From Ectorhizobium quercum (GTDB lineage: Bacteria > Pseudomonadota > Alphaproteobacteria > Rhizobiales > Rhizobiaceae): a DNA stretch of 64,000 nt. The stretch is from the NCBI RefSeq assembly GCF_026552795.1, contig NZ_JANFPI010000001.1, positions 989,882-1,053,881 of the forward strand, in the 5' to 3' direction. The notes beneath the pieces were generated by a model. That model was not told where the DNA came from and made no database searches. It saw only the letters and a list, made by a program, of their open reading frames with translations. Made by a program: the position numbers and the translations under genes. This document shows, one piece after another, positions 8,466 to 18,004 of the stretch (position 1 is its first letter; every line of letters starts with the position of its first letter).

Positions 8466-9365
8466 ATGTTGTCCGAAAAGGTTCTCAGGGAGGCGCTGGC
8501 CGACCTCTTCGATTTCTCCCCCGTTCCCTTTTCCATTTCGACGATCGAGCATAATTCCCGCTATGTGAAGGTGAACCAGGCCTATCTTTCGCTGGTCGGG
8601 CGGAGCTGGCCGCAACTGGAGGGCCAGTCGCTGTCCATCGACCTTCCCTACGGCCTAGACGATCCGGCCCGGCTGCAACGCATGCATCTTCTGGAAACGC
8701 AGGGCTTTTACGACCTGGCCGAGGTCGAGATGATCGATTCCGGCAATCGGCTCATTCCAACACTGATCAGCGCGCAGAGGCGCCGCATTCATGGCGAGAG
8801 CTTCGACATCGAGTTCATCCTCGACAATTCCGCCCGAAAGGCTTTCGAGCATTCGATCATCGAGGCTGCCTTCACGGATTCCCTGACGGGCCTGCCCAAT
8901 CGCCGCGCCTTCGACGACGCGCTGGCGAAGGCGCTCGACCGCCAGACGCCGCAGCAGAGCCTCGTTCTGGTCTATATCGACCTCAACGGCTTCAAGGGCG
9001 TCAACGATATCTACGGACACGCGGTCGGGGACGAATTGCTGCGCATTGTCGCCAAACGCCTGCGGGCCGCCATGAACGCCAGGGACTTCGTGGCACGGCT
9101 CGGCGGCGACGAGTTCGCGGCGATCCTGACGGTCCCGCGCGACAGAAAGCCGGTCGCGAGCCGCTTTTACGAGCTGGCGCAGGGCATCGTCGGCAATGTC
9201 GATCTCGATGGCGTCGCCCTGCCGGTCGGCGCCGCCGTCGGCGTGTCGGTCGCCGATGCCGTCGCCACGGCCGATTCCTTTCTCAACCACGCGGATTCGC
9301 TGATGTATCTGGCAAAGTCGAGCGGGAAGAGTATCGACGTGCGGATCGCGCCGTTCATGTCCTGA
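8466..9365 (+). CDS. PAS-GGDEF diguanylate cyclase
   Basis: 299 residues, no membrane segment. A PAS domain (about 10-120; FDFSPVPFSISTIE, YVKVNQAYLSLVG) precedes a GGDEF domain starting at DSLTGLPNRRAF (about 138), with an intact GGDEF active site at about 212. It should make c-di-GMP from two GTP. The usual inhibitory I-site RxxD five residues before GGDEF reads NxxD here, so product inhibition may be lost. The start at 8466 is preferred over 8460 because AAGGGG lies at proper distance only from 8466. It is probably co-transcribed with the chemoreceptor 112 bp upstream. Confidence 0.92.
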   Translation: MLSEKVLREALADLFDFSPVPFSISTIEHNSRYVKVNQAYLSLVGRSWPQLEGQSLSIDLPYGLDDPARLQRMHLLETQGFYDLAEVEMIDSGNRLIPTLISAQRRRIHGESFDIEFILDNSARKAFEHSIIEAAFTDSLTGLPNRRAFDDALAKALDRQTPQQSLVLVYIDLNGFKGVNDIYGHAVGDELLRIVAKRLRAAMNARDFVARLGGDEFAAILTVPRDRKPVASRFYELAQGIVGNVDLDGVALPVGAAVGVSVADAVATADSFLNHADSLMYLAKSSGKSIDVRIAPFMS

Positions 9366-9378
9366 ACGGTTCCCCGGG

Positions 9379-9402
9379 TGAGGGAGGCGCCATGCCCCCT
9401 CA
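9379..9402. terminator. Hairpin between convergent cyclase and dxs genes
   Basis: TGAGGG (9379-9384) pairs with CCCTCA (9397-9402), with extra GGC/GCC pairing inside. It overlaps the dxs stop codon. There is no T-run, so this is a weak bidirectional terminator candidate. Confidence 0.3.
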
Positions 9403-11334
9403 GCCGGCGGTGCCGAAGCTGATCGCCTTGTGGTCGAGCGCGGCGAACACCGTCTTGACGATGCCGGTGCGGTCGAGCCCGGCATTGGCATACATGGATT
9501 CCGGCTTCGCCTGCTCCACCCATTCGTCGGGCATCGTCAGACAGCGCACCTTCAATCCGCTGTCGAGCAGGCCCTCGCCGGTCATGAAATGCAGCACCTG
9601 CGAGGCGAAGCCGCCGGCGGCGCCTTCCTCCACGGTCACGATGATTTCGTGATGTCGGGCAAGCTGGCGGATGAGATCGGTGTCGAGCGGCTTGGCGAAG
9701 CGCGCATCGGCGACAGTCGTCGAAAGGCCGGCGGCGTCGAGGTCCTCGGCAGCGTGCAGGCATTCGGCCAGCCGGGTTCCGAACGACAGCAGCGCCACCT
9801 TCGACCCCTGCTTGACGACGCGGCCCTTGCCGATGGCGAGGACCTCGCCGCGCGCGGGCATGTCGATGCCGACGCCCTCGCCGCGCGGGTAGCGGAAGGC
9901 GATCGGGCCGTCGTCGTAAGCGGCGGCGGTGCGCACCATGTGCTTCAACTCGGCCTCGTCGGCGGCGGCCATCACCACCATGCCCGGCAGCGTGGCGAGG
10001 AAGGCGGTGTCGAACGAGCCGGCATGCGTCGGCCCGTCGGCCCCGACGAAGCCGGCGCGGTCGATGGGGAAGCGCACGGGCAGCTTTTGCAGCGCCACGT
10101 CGTGGACGACCTGATCGTAGGCGCGCTGGAGGAAGGTCGAATAGAGCGCGCAGAACGGCTTGAAGCCCTCGGTCGCGAGGCCGGCGGCGAAGGTCACGGC
10201 ATGCTGCTCGGCGATGCCGACATCGAAGCAGCGCTCCGGGAAAACCTCGGCGAGCTTGTCGAGGCCGGTGCCGGACGGCATGGCGGCGGTGATGCCGACG
10301 ATCTTGTCGTCCTGGCGGGCTTCCTCCACCAGCGCATCGGCGAAGACGGAGGTGTAGCTCGGCGCGTTCGGCTTGGCCTTGGCCTGCGCGCCGGTGATGA
10401 CGTCGAACTTGTTGACGCCGTGATACTTGTCGGCGGCCTCCTCGGCCGGGGCATAGCCCTTGCCCTTCTGCGTCACCACATGGATCAGCACCGGGCCCCG
10501 GGCGTTGTCGCGCACGTTGCGCAGCACCGGAAGCAGATGGTCGAAGGAATGGCCGTCGATCGGGCCGATATGGTAGAAGCCCAGTTCCTCGAACAGCGTT
10601 CCGCCCGTCACATAGCCGCGTGCATGGCCGACGGCGCGGGTGATCGCCCGGTCGATGGTCTTGCCGAGATAGGCCGTCAGCTTCCGCCCCAGGTCGCGGA
10701 TGCCCATGTAGGTGCGGCCGGAGGCGAGCCGGGCCAGATAGGCGCTCATCGCCCCGGTCGGCGGGGCGATCGACATGTCGTTGTCGTTGAGGATGACGAT
10801 CAGGCGGGCATCCAGCGCCCCGGCATTGTTCAGCGCCTCGAAGGCCATGCCGGCCGACATGGCGCCGTCGCCGATGATGGCGATGACCTTGCGGTCCGAG
10901 CGGTCGAGATCGGCAGCGACCGCCATGCCGAGGCCGGCGGAAATCGAGGTCGAGGAATGGCCAGCGCCGAAATTGTCGTATTCGCTCTCTGCCCTGCGGG
11001 TGAAGCCGGAAAGGCCGCCTTCCTGCCGCAGCGTGCGCATGCGCTCGCGCCGTCCGGTCAGGATCTTGTGCGGATAGCACTGGTGGCCGACATCGAAGAT
11101 CAGCCGGTCGTCCGGCGTGTCGAACACCTTGTGGATGGCGATCGTCAGTTCCACCACGCCGAGGCCCGCGCCGAGATGGCCGCCGGTGCGGGACACGGAG
11201 TCGATCATCTCATCGCGCAGTTCGCGGGCGAGTTGCGGCAGGTCGCGGTCGTCGATCGTCTTCAGGTCCGACGGATAGTGGACCTGATCGAGAAGCGGCG
11301 TCTGCGGGGCGGGGGTGGATGTGGATTGCGTCAC
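9400..11334 (-). CDS. dxs: 1-deoxy-D-xylulose-5-phosphate synthase
   Basis: 644 residues, full length. The enzyme is thiamine-diphosphate dependent and condenses pyruvate with glyceraldehyde-3-phosphate in the first step of the MEP isoprenoid pathway; ispH of the same pathway is also in the window at 35691. Seen motifs are [13 protein letters not shown], the ThDP motif [33 protein letters not shown] (catalytic Glu), and [14 protein letters not shown]. The start is a GTG at 11334; the following residues ([18 protein letters not shown]) are normal for rhizobial Dxs. In relatives it sits between xseB and tlyA; here extra genes occupy both junctions. Confidence 0.97.
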   Translation of the reverse strand: MTQSTSTPAPQTPLLDQVHYPSDLKTIDDRDLPQLARELRDEMIDSVSRTGGHLGAGLGVVELTIAIHKVFDTPDDRLIFDVGHQCYPHKILTGRRERMRTLRQEGGLSGFTRRAESEYDNFGAGHSSTSISAGLGMAVAADLDRSDRKVIAIIGDGAMSAGMAFEALNNAGALDARLIVILNDNDMSIAPPTGAMSAYLARLASGRTYMGIRDLGRKLTAYLGKTIDRAITRAVGHARGYVTGGTLFEELGFYHIGPIDGHSFDHLLPVLRNVRDNARGPVLIHVVTQKGKGYAPAEEAADKYHGVNKFDVITGAQAKAKPNAPSYTSVFADALVEEARQDDKIVGITAAMPSGTGLDKLAEVFPERCFDVGIAEQHAVTFAAGLATEGFKPFCALYSTFLQRAYDQVVHDVALQKLPVRFPIDRAGFVGADGPTHAGSFDTAFLATLPGMVVMAAADEAELKHMVRTAAAYDDGPIAFRYPRGEGVGIDMPARGEVLAIGKGRVVKQGSKVALLSFGTRLAECLHAAEDLDAAGLSTTVADARFAKPLDTDLIRQLARHHEIIVTVEEGAAGGFASQVLHFMTGEGLLDSGLKVRCLTMPDEWVEQAKPESMYANAGLDRTGIVKTVFAALDHKAISFGTAG

Positions 11335-11434
11335 TGGCGGTTCTCTTTACTGGGTCCAGTCCGGGCGGTTCCGCTCGTTTCATCGGAGTTGGGCGATGGG
11401 CGGAATACGCTCGTCCGAACCGTTCTAGCGCAAA

Positions 11435-12358
11435 TCAGCCCTGCGGCAAGGGGACAAACTCGTCTTCGTCGCCCGGAACGATGTCAAAACGCCCCGTGCG
11501 CCACTCTTCCTTGGCCTTTTCGATGCGCTCCCGCGAGGAGGAAACGAAGTTCCACCAGATGTGGCGCGGCGAATTCAGCGCGGCACCGCCGAACAGCATG
11601 ATGTGACATCCCTCCGGCCCGCCTTCCAGCGTGATCGCGTCGCCGGGGCGGAACACGAGCAGCTGATCGGCGGCGAAACGGTCGCCCGCGACGCCGAGGC
11701 TGCCGGAAAGGATGTAGAGCGCCCGCTCCTCCTGCTTGGCGGGGAAGGGAAAACGCGCGCCGGCCTCAAGCGTCAGGTCGACATAGAGCGTGTCGGAAAA
11801 GGCCCGGACCGGCGATGCCAGTCCCTCGAACGAACCGATCACGACGCGACCGCGCGCCCCTTCGGCGGAAAATTCCGGCATGGAGGCGGCTTCGGTATGG
11901 GTGAATTCCGGGTCCATCTCCTCCAGCCTGTCGGGCAGGGCCAGCCAGGTTTGCAGGCCGGAGATGGAATGCGGATGGCCGCGCAGCTTTTCCGGCGTGC
12001 GTTCGGAATGCACGATGCCCTTGCCGGCGGTCATCAGGTTGATGTCGCCGGGCTTGATGACGAGTTCGGTGCCGAGGCTGTCGCGGTGCTTGATCTGGCC
12101 GTCGAACAGATAGGTGACGGTCGAAAGGCCGATATGCGGATGCGGTTGCACGTCGAGCGCCTGATCGGCCCTCAGCAGCGCCGGGCCCATGCGGTCGAAG
12201 AAGATGAACGGGCCGACGAGCCGCCGCCGGCGCGAGGGAAGCGCGCGGCGCACCTCGAAATTGCCGAGATCGCTGGTGCGCGGAATGATCAGGCTCTCGA
12301 TGGCCGAGCAGGAAAAGGCGTCGCCCGCAACGGGATCGTCTCCGGGAAAGAAGGACAT
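11435..12358 (-). CDS. Pirin family protein
   Basis: 307 residues with two cupin barrels. The N-terminal barrel has the pirin metal motif HPHIGLSTVTYLFDGQIKHRD and HSERTP. The C-terminal pirin domain ends in GGAALNSPRHIWWNFVSSSRERI. Bacterial pirins bind iron or nickel; some are quercetinases and others modulate pyruvate dehydrogenase or redox responses. The role here is unknown. It lies downstream of the TRAP operon on the same strand with a 75-bp gap, so it may be read with it. Confidence 0.9.
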   Translation of the reverse strand: MSFFPGDDPVAGDAFSCSAIESLIIPRTSDLGNFEVRRALPSRRRRLVGPFIFFDRMGPALLRADQALDVQPHPHIGLSTVTYLFDGQIKHRDSLGTELVIKPGDINLMTAGKGIVHSERTPEKLRGHPHSISGLQTWLALPDRLEEMDPEFTHTEAASMPEFSAEGARGRVVIGSFEGLASPVRAFSDTLYVDLTLEAGARFPFPAKQEERALYILSGSLGVAGDRFAADQLLVFRPGDAITLEGGPEGCHIMLFGGAALNSPRHIWWNFVSSSRERIEKAKEEWRTGRFDIVPGDEDEFVPLPQG

Positions 12359-12433
12359 CGGTTCTCGCTCCTCGCTGGGGTTCCTCCAGACATCATATAG
12401 GTGTCCTCCCGGCCTGCACCAGCCCGCCGCGGT

Positions 12434-12802
12434 TCAATCGTCGTCGCAGACGCTCAACACTGTGTCTTCGCCGGCGCGGCTTCCCAGTTGGAGGCAGCCA
12501 CCGTCGTGGCAGAGCTGCCAGCCGCCGCCGGTGGCGCCCGAAGCGGCCAGCGCGAGGGAGGGCAGGGGCTTCGTCCGCGGATGCCAGACGAGCCATCCGT
12601 CCCGCGCCACCGCGCCTTCGCCCGGCTCCATGCCGGCGCCCGAACCCCTGATCATCGCGGTTTCGAGCACCAGCCCGGCGGGCGTGATCCGCCATTCTTC
12701 GCGCCATCCGGTTTTCTGCACCGAATGCGTCCAGCCGAGGGAGAAGAGGCTGACGGCGAGCGTCACGGTCTTTCCCCCGGCAAGGATGCAGAGCGCGCTC
12801 AT
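12434..12802 (-). CDS. DUF1850 domain protein, TRAP-transporter partner
   Basis: 122 residues. The N-terminal part (FSLGWTHSVQKTGWREEWRI) matches the DUF1850 pattern in which a short hydrophobic start is followed by a W-HSV-K/R motif. DUF1850 proteins are repeatedly found next to TAXI-type TRAP permeases and are of unknown function. The start at 12802 overlaps the permease stop as ATGA, showing coupling. Two Cys pairs near the C-terminus (QLCHDGGC, SVCDDD) could form disulfides if exported; the first 24 residues are weakly signal-like. Confidence 0.8.
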   Translation of the reverse strand: MSALCILAGGKTVTLAVSLFSLGWTHSVQKTGWREEWRITPAGLVLETAMIRGSGAGMEPGEGAVARDGWLVWHPRTKPLPSLALAASGATGGGWQLCHDGGCLQLGSRAGEDTVLSVCDDD

Positions 12803-14904
12803 GTCGCCGGGGAAACGGCGCTTCTCGCTCGCCACCAGTGCTGGGCGATGATGAGGGCGGCGAGCGCGAAGCCGATTTCGTCGGTCAGCGGCAGGGAAAG
12901 CACGAGAAGCACGCCGGCCGCCAGCGCCAGCCCCCGTTCCCATAGTGCCGCCGGGCGGATGAGGAAGCCGACGACCGCCATGCCCCACAGGCCGATGGCC
13001 AGGCACGCCTTGGTGAAGACATAGGCCACTTCCACCGGATAGCCCCAGGCTTCCGCCATCGGCCCGGCGTCCTGAAGCATGAGCGAGGGCGTGTAGACGG
13101 CCATGAAGGGCACGACGAAACCGGCGGTGGCGAGCTTGGTCGCCTGTAGCGAGATGCGCAGCCCCGATGTCTTGGCCATCGGCGCGGCGGCGAAGCAGGC
13201 GAGCGCCACGGGCGGCGTCAGGTCCGCCATGATGCCGAAATAGAAGACGAACATGTGGCTGACGATCAGCGGCACGTCGAGCGCCAGCAGGGCGGGGCCG
13301 GCCAGCGACGAGGTGATGATGTAGTTCGGAATGGTGGGAATGCCCATGCCGAGCACGAGGCAGGTGATCATCGTCAGCACCAGCGAGAGGAACAGGTTGT
13401 TCTCGCCGATCCGGATGATCGCGCCGATGAAGGTGGAGGCGATGCCGGTCAGCGTCAGCGTGCCGATGACGATGCCGACGATGGCGCAGGCGATGCCCAC
13501 CGGCAGGGCGTTCTTGGCGCCTTCGGCAAGCGAATCGCGGCAGATGATCAGCGTTTCGCGCCCGCCCTGCACGAAGAAGCAGGCGGCGACCAGCGCGGCG
13601 ATGACGAGGAACAGGATGTTCACGCCGAATTTCAGGAAGGCCGAGGCCGCGACGCCGAGCGCCACCCAGAAGACGATGCGGAAGGCGAACGGGCCGATGC
13701 GGGCGGCCAGCGGCGTGCCGAGGATCAGCACCACCACCAGCGCCAGCCCCATCGTGCCGGCGAAGATCGGCGTGTAACCGGCAAACAGCAGGTAGACCAG
13801 CGCCCCGAGCGGCAGCATGAGCGCCCAGTCCTTCCTCAGCGCTTTCCACGGGTTCGGCAGGATGGCCCGGTCCATGCCGGACAGCTTCGCCTTGCCGGCC
13901 TCCAGATAGACCATCCAGAAACAGACGCCGAAATAGAGGACGGCCGGGATCAGCGCCGCCTTGACGACATCCGCATAGGGCACGTTCAGCGTTTCGGCCA
14001 TGATGAAGGCGACCGCGCCCATCACCGGCGGCATGATCTGCCCGCCCATCGAGGAGGTCGCCTCCACGCCGCCCGAAAAGGCCGAGGAGAAGCCGAACCG
14101 CTTCATCAGCGGAATGGTGAACTGGCCGGAGGCGACGACATTGGCCACGCCCGAGCCGGACACGGTGCCCATCAGCGCCGAGGACATGACGCAGACCTGC
14201 GCCGGCCCGCCGCGCCAGGAGCCGACAAGCCCGAGCGCCAGGTCGTTGAACAGGTTCAGCATCCCGGCCCGTTCGAGGAAGGCGGCGAAGACGACGAAGA
14301 TGAAGATATAGGCCGAGGAGACGTAGATCGGCGTGCCGTAGATGCCTTCGGTGCCGAAGCCGAAATGCTCGACGATCAGCTCGAAATCATAGCCGCGATG
14401 CTGGAACGGCGCGGGCAGGTATTGCCCGAAGAAGCAGTAGGCGAGGAATATGCCGGAGATGATGGTGAGCGGCAGGCCCATGAGGCGGCGCGCGCCCTCG
14501 AACACCAGCACGACCATGAGGCTTGCCACCACCAGGTCGAGGTCGGTGTGGAAGCCCGAGCGCTGGATCAGGTCGACATAGAAGATCCAGTTGTAGAGGC
14601 CGGTCGAAAAGCCGAGCAGCCCGAGCGTCCAGAACCAGACCTTGCCGGCGGTGCTTTTGGCCACCAGATTGCCGAGCAGGGTGAAGCCGAGCAGCAGCAG
14701 GAAGCCGACATGCATGGCGCGCACCACCTGGCTCGGCAGGCTGCCATAGGCCGCCGCCCATATCTGGAACAGCGAGAAGACGATGGCGATGGTGAAGACG
14801 GTCTTGCCGGCAAGGCCCTCGCCGAAACCGGACGGCAGGCCTTCGATGGCCTCCTCCGCGCTGCGCGGTGGGGCATTCGGGGCAGGTTGGGCGCTGATGC
14901 TCAA
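12799..14904 (-). CDS. TRAP transporter fused permease (small and large membrane subunits, TAXI type)
   Basis: 701 residues with some 16 or more hydrophobic segments. The first about 190 residues correspond to the small DctQ-like part; the rest is the DctM-like 12-TM part, with conserved blocks GSGVANVVASGQFTIPLMKR, EATSSMGGQIMPPVMGA and GMGIPTIPNYI. It imports an organic anion using an ion gradient, with the TAXI binding protein upstream. The start is a TTG at 14904 with GGAGGAA seven bases upstream; no ATG precedes the first membrane segment in this frame. It forms one operon with the binding protein and the DUF1850 gene. Confidence 0.92.
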   Translation of the reverse strand: MSISAQPAPNAPPRSAEEAIEGLPSGFGEGLAGKTVFTIAIVFSLFQIWAAAYGSLPSQVVRAMHVGFLLLLGFTLLGNLVAKSTAGKVWFWTLGLLGFSTGLYNWIFYVDLIQRSGFHTDLDLVVASLMVVLVFEGARRLMGLPLTIISGIFLAYCFFGQYLPAPFQHRGYDFELIVEHFGFGTEGIYGTPIYVSSAYIFIFVVFAAFLERAGMLNLFNDLALGLVGSWRGGPAQVCVMSSALMGTVSGSGVANVVASGQFTIPLMKRFGFSSAFSGGVEATSSMGGQIMPPVMGAVAFIMAETLNVPYADVVKAALIPAVLYFGVCFWMVYLEAGKAKLSGMDRAILPNPWKALRKDWALMLPLGALVYLLFAGYTPIFAGTMGLALVVVLILGTPLAARIGPFAFRIVFWVALGVAASAFLKFGVNILFLVIAALVAACFFVQGGRETLIICRDSLAEGAKNALPVGIACAIVGIVIGTLTLTGIASTFIGAIIRIGENNLFLSLVLTMITCLVLGMGIPTIPNYIITSSLAGPALLALDVPLIVSHMFVFYFGIMADLTPPVALACFAAAPMAKTSGLRISLQATKLATAGFVVPFMAVYTPSLMLQDAGPMAEAWGYPVEVAYVFTKACLAIGLWGMAVVGFLIRPAALWERGLALAAGVLLVLSLPLTDEIGFALAALIIAQHWWRARSAVSPAT

Positions 14905-15051
14905 TGTCGTTCCTCCGGCGACGTCGAATGGGCATGGCCACCGCCCGGTCCGGGCGGCAGGCGGTGCGCGCGGCCCTCCTCCCTGGCCGCGCGCGCAGCG
15001 CCCCCGCATCCGAAAGGGCCGGGGCACTGTCGGGAAACGGGACGGCGCCCC

Positions 15052-16011
15052 TTACTTGAGGACGCCGATCTCCCGGTAATAGCGCTCCGCGCCGGGATGC
15101 AGCGGCACAGGCATGCCCTCGATCGCCTTCGTCACGTCGATGGCCGTCGCGGCGGCATGCGAGGCCGCCAGCCGGTCGACATTCTCGAACAGCAGCTTCG
15201 TCATCTGATAGGCGGTTTCGTCCGAAACGCCCTCGTGGGTGATGAGGAAGTTGCCGACCGTTGCCGTTTCCACATCCTCCGTCTGGCCGTCATAGGTCCC
15301 GGCGGGAATGATGGCGGCGACATAGGGCGCGCCGATCTTCTCCACATCGGCGGCGGGCACCGCCACGACGTTGATCGGCAGAGAGGTCGCAAGGTCGCGG
15401 ATCGAGGCGACGCCGAGGCCCGCCGATTGCAGCGTGGCGTCGAGCTGGCGGTTCTTGATCAGCTCCACCGATTCGGCGAAGGGCAGGTATTCGAGCTTGC
15501 CGAGATCGCCGTAGGCAAGACCGGCGGCCCTGAAGATCGCGCGGGCGTTGAGTTCCGTGCCGGAGGCAGGCGCCCCCACCGAAAGGCTCTTGCCCTTGAG
15601 GTCGGCCAGCGTCGTCACGCCTGAATCCTTCGAGGCGACGATCTGGATATAGTTGGAATAGATGCCGGCGATGCCGCGCAGCTTGTCGAGCTTGCCGGGA
15701 AAGCCCGCTTCGGTGTTGCCTTCCCAGGCCTCCTGAACGCTGTCACCCAGCGAGAAACCGAGCTCGCCGCGCCCGCGCTGCAACAGGTTGAGATTTTCGA
15801 CCGACGCCTTGGTGGCCTGGACCTGGGTGCGCACCCCCGGGATCTTCTCGCTGTAGATTTCCGAAAGCGCGACGCCGAGCGGATAATAGACCCCCGAGGT
15901 GCCGCCGGTCAGAACGTTGATGAATTCGTCCGCGCGCGCGGTCGCAACGGTTGCGAGGCTCGAAAGAGCCACGATGCCTGCGCATGCAATACGGGTTGTG
16001 ATATGCGTCAT
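15052..16011 (-). CDS. TAXI family TRAP transporter solute-binding protein
   Basis: 319 residues. A Sec signal peptide (ITTRIACAGIVALSSLATVATARA-DE) is followed by the TAXI fold opening NVLTGGTSGVYYPLG, which names the subfamily. KGKSLSVGAPASGTELNARAI is the ligand-proximal region. It binds a small organic acid (glutamate-type or other; unknown) in the periplasm and hands it to the fused permease. The start at 16011 has GGGAGGAG upstream. It is the first gene of the transporter operon, separated from xseB by a hairpin. Confidence 0.93.
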   Translation of the reverse strand: MTHITTRIACAGIVALSSLATVATARADEFINVLTGGTSGVYYPLGVALSEIYSEKIPGVRTQVQATKASVENLNLLQRGRGELGFSLGDSVQEAWEGNTEAGFPGKLDKLRGIAGIYSNYIQIVASKDSGVTTLADLKGKSLSVGAPASGTELNARAIFRAAGLAYGDLGKLEYLPFAESVELIKNRQLDATLQSAGLGVASIRDLATSLPINVVAVPAADVEKIGAPYVAAIIPAGTYDGQTEDVETATVGNFLITHEGVSDETAYQMTKLLFENVDRLAASHAAATAIDVTKAIEGMPVPLHPGAERYYREIGVLK

Positions 16012-16114
16012 GATTGCTCCTCCCAAAACAAATCCTTCGGCTGCGACGATTTGACCGGATGGGAGGAGAAAGGTCAATGACCCCAAGGGGAAATTCTGTT
16101 GCCGTGCCGAAAGT

Positions 16115-16134
16115 CCGCGCCTTGCCCGGCGCGG
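16115..16134 (-). terminator. Hairpin after xseB
   Basis: CCGCGCC (16115-16121) pairs with GGCGCGG (16128-16134). Read on the minus strand it follows the xseB stop by 11 bp and separates xseB from the TAXI operon. No convincing T-tract. Confidence 0.35.
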
Positions 16135-16145
16135 GGCATGGACAA

Positions 16146-16400
16146 TCAGCCGTTGTCCAGCGGTTCCGTGCCCTGCGGCTTGCCGGCGCGGTCGATGCGG
16201 ATCTTCTCGATGCGGTTCTCGGCGGCGGAAAGAAGGGTCTCGCAATGCTTCTTCAGCGCTTCGCCGCGTTCGTAGATGGCGATGGATTCGTCCAGCGCCA
16301 CGTCGCCGCGCTCCAGCCGCGCCACGATGTTTTCCAGTTCTGCCACCGCCTTTTCGAAGGAAAGGCCGGTGATGTCGGCGGGCGTGGCGATGTCGGTCAT
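16146..16400 (-). CDS. xseB: Exodeoxyribonuclease VII small subunit
   Basis: 84 residues from the ATG at 16400. The family pattern is clear: [51 protein letters not shown]. XseB binds several-fold to XseA to form the single-strand-specific exonuclease VII; xseA is not in the window. A TTG start six bases upstream is possible. The gene begins two bases after the stop of the amidohydrolase gene, so they are co-transcribed. Confidence 0.95.
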   Translation of the reverse strand: MTDIATPADITGLSFEKAVAELENIVARLERGDVALDESIAIYERGEALKKHCETLLSAAENRIEKIRIDRAGKPQGTEPLDNG

Positions 16401-16402
16401 GG

Positions 16403-17338
16403 TCAACCCCGGATCAGTCTTGAAATATGCAGGCCGGCCGACTCGGCCAGACCTTCAAGATCATAGCCGCCTTCGAGCAGGCTGACGACCCGGTTGCCGG
16501 CGCTATCCTCGGCAATTTCCATCAGCCGGCCCGTCGCCCAGTCGAAATCCTCGCCGGTGAGGTTCAGATGGCCGGCCCTGTCGCGGTGATGCGCGTCGAA
16601 GCCGGCGGAAACGATGACGATGTCCGGGCTGAAGTTGCGAAGCGCCCGGAGGATGCGGTCGCGGAAGGCTTCGCGGAACTGGTCGCCGGAAGAACCGGCG
16701 GAAAGCGGAACGTTGACGACGTTTCCGGCGATGCCGGTTTCCTCCACCCGGCCGGAGAAGGGATAGAGCGGCGCCTCGTGGATCGAGGCGAACAGCGTGT
16801 CGGGATCGTTCCAGACGATCTCCTGCGTGCCGTCGCCGTGGTGGACGTCCCAGTCGACGATGGCGATGCGCTCGGCCCCGTGGGCGGCGCGGGCGTGCGC
16901 GGCGGCGATGGCCGCGTTGTTGAACAGGCAGAAGCCGGCGGTGCGGGCGCGGCCCGCATGATGCCCCGGCGGGCGGGAGGCGACGAAGGCGTTGTCGGCC
17001 GTGCCGGCAAACACGTCGTCGACCGCCGCTATCGCCCCGCCGACGGCGCGAAGCGCTGCCTGAAGCGTGCCGGCGGACCCGTAGGTATCCTCGGCCACCC
17101 TGCGGATGTCGCTCTCTTCCTCCGGCATCGAGCGCATGATGTGCTGTAAATACTCTTCCGTATGGGCCATCAGGACGGCGTCCTCGCTGGCGCGCGGCGC
17201 TTCCGCCCGCTCAAGCCGCGCGAAATTCGGATGTTCGAGCGCGAGCGCCAGCGCCCGCAGCCGGTCCGGATGCTCCGGATGGCCTTTCGGCACCTCGTGC
17301 CTGAGAAAATCCGCATGTTCGTAAAGGCGTGTCGTCAT
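16403..17338 (-). CDS. Histone deacetylase family protein (acetylpolyamine/acetoin-type amidohydrolase)
   Basis: 311 residues, one arginase/deacetylase domain. Zinc and catalytic motifs are visible: [16 protein letters not shown] with the His pair, [16 protein letters not shown] with metal ligands, and [14 protein letters not shown] with the second Asp ligand. It should hydrolyse an N-acetyl group; bacterial relatives act on acetylpolyamines, acetoin-linked targets or acetylated lysine. It is the first gene of the pair with xseB, a common order in rhizobia. Confidence 0.92.
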   Translation of the reverse strand: MTTRLYEHADFLRHEVPKGHPEHPDRLRALALALEHPNFARLERAEAPRASEDAVLMAHTEEYLQHIMRSMPEEESDIRRVAEDTYGSAGTLQAALRAVGGAIAAVDDVFAGTADNAFVASRPPGHHAGRARTAGFCLFNNAAIAAAHARAAHGAERIAIVDWDVHHGDGTQEIVWNDPDTLFASIHEAPLYPFSGRVEETGIAGNVVNVPLSAGSSGDQFREAFRDRILRALRNFSPDIVIVSAGFDAHHRDRAGHLNLTGEDFDWATGRLMEIAEDSAGNRVVSLLEGGYDLEGLAESAGLHISRLIRG

Positions 17339-17417
17339 GCCGCTCGTCCGTTGGCGAAGGGAGTCTTGTTCTTTTCCCCGTCGACGTTTTAGATGCGGTT
17401 AAAGCTGGGGAAAAACA

Positions 17418-17819
17418 ATGGCCACGAACGACGCTTTCGATACGATGGACATTCGCGTCGCCTATCGCGACGTCGACATGCAGGGGCAGATGCACAACGC
17501 CGCCTATCTGACGCTGGCGGAACAGGCGCTGGTCGATTTCTGGAGCCAGCGCCCGACGGTGGAGAGCGAGCCGGCTTTCGCGATGAAGCGCATGGAATGC
17601 GTCTTTCACAAGCCGCTCCACTATGACGATATCGCCCGCCTGCGGGTGGAGATCGACAAGATCGGCATGCAGACGGTCGGCTTTGCCGTGCTCATCGAGC
17701 GGGACGGCACGCTTGCCGCCCGCGTTGAAATCGTCTGGACGGCCTATGACCGGGACAAGGGCGAGGAGGCCCGCCTGCCGGAAGCCCTGCGCGACTGGCT
17801 CTACGATTTCCTGCCCTGA
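17418..17819 (+). CDS. Acyl-CoA thioesterase, 4-hydroxybenzoyl-CoA thioesterase (hotdog) family
   Basis: 133 residues, one hotdog domain. The opening IRVAYRDVDMQGQMHNAAYLTLAEQA resembles the YbgC/4HBT pattern in which an Asp near YxDxD-xxGHxxN is catalytic; here the block is YRDVDMQGQMHN with Gln in place of the usual Val/His. It probably hydrolyses an acyl-CoA; substrate unknown. GGGGAAAAAC precedes the ATG. Divergent from the deacetylase-like gene. Confidence 0.85.
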   Translation: MATNDAFDTMDIRVAYRDVDMQGQMHNAAYLTLAEQALVDFWSQRPTVESEPAFAMKRMECVFHKPLHYDDIARLRVEIDKIGMQTVGFAVLIERDGTLAARVEIVWTAYDRDKGEEARLPEALRDWLYDFLP

Positions 17820-17857
17820 AACGGCAAGGCCGCTCCGGACCGCTGACAAAGGCTGTA

Positions 17858-17953
17858 TCGCTCTCGTTCGTCATGGTCGGGCCTGACCCGTCCATCCACC
17901 GCGCCGCCTGCGGCGTGGATCCTTGGGCTCGAGCTCGAGGGTGACGAGGGAGT
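17858..17953. repeat. Intergenic palindromic repeat, family R1 copy A
   Basis: About 96 bp between the thioesterase and bioY genes. Its sequence, starting TCGCTCTCGTTCGTCATGG, matches the reverse complement of 38652-38748 over nearly the whole length with only scattered differences. It contains several short hairpins (for example around GGTCGGGCCTGACC and CGCCGCCTGCGGCG). Confidence 0.8.
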
Positions 17954-18004
17954 GGGGTGGTGGATACGTTGAGGCCGCCCGCAGGCGGCCCCGGTGTCTC
18001 CGAT

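Noticed and set aside
6300..8615. 771-codon antisense frame over the chemoreceptor
   Set aside because: Shadow frame without signal, motif or ribosome site; the sense gene is unambiguous.
13255..15624. Long plus-strand open frame over the TRAP genes
   Set aside because: Antisense shadow; the composition is Arg/Gly/Asp/Gln-rich with no motif, and the real genes on the minus strand are complete.
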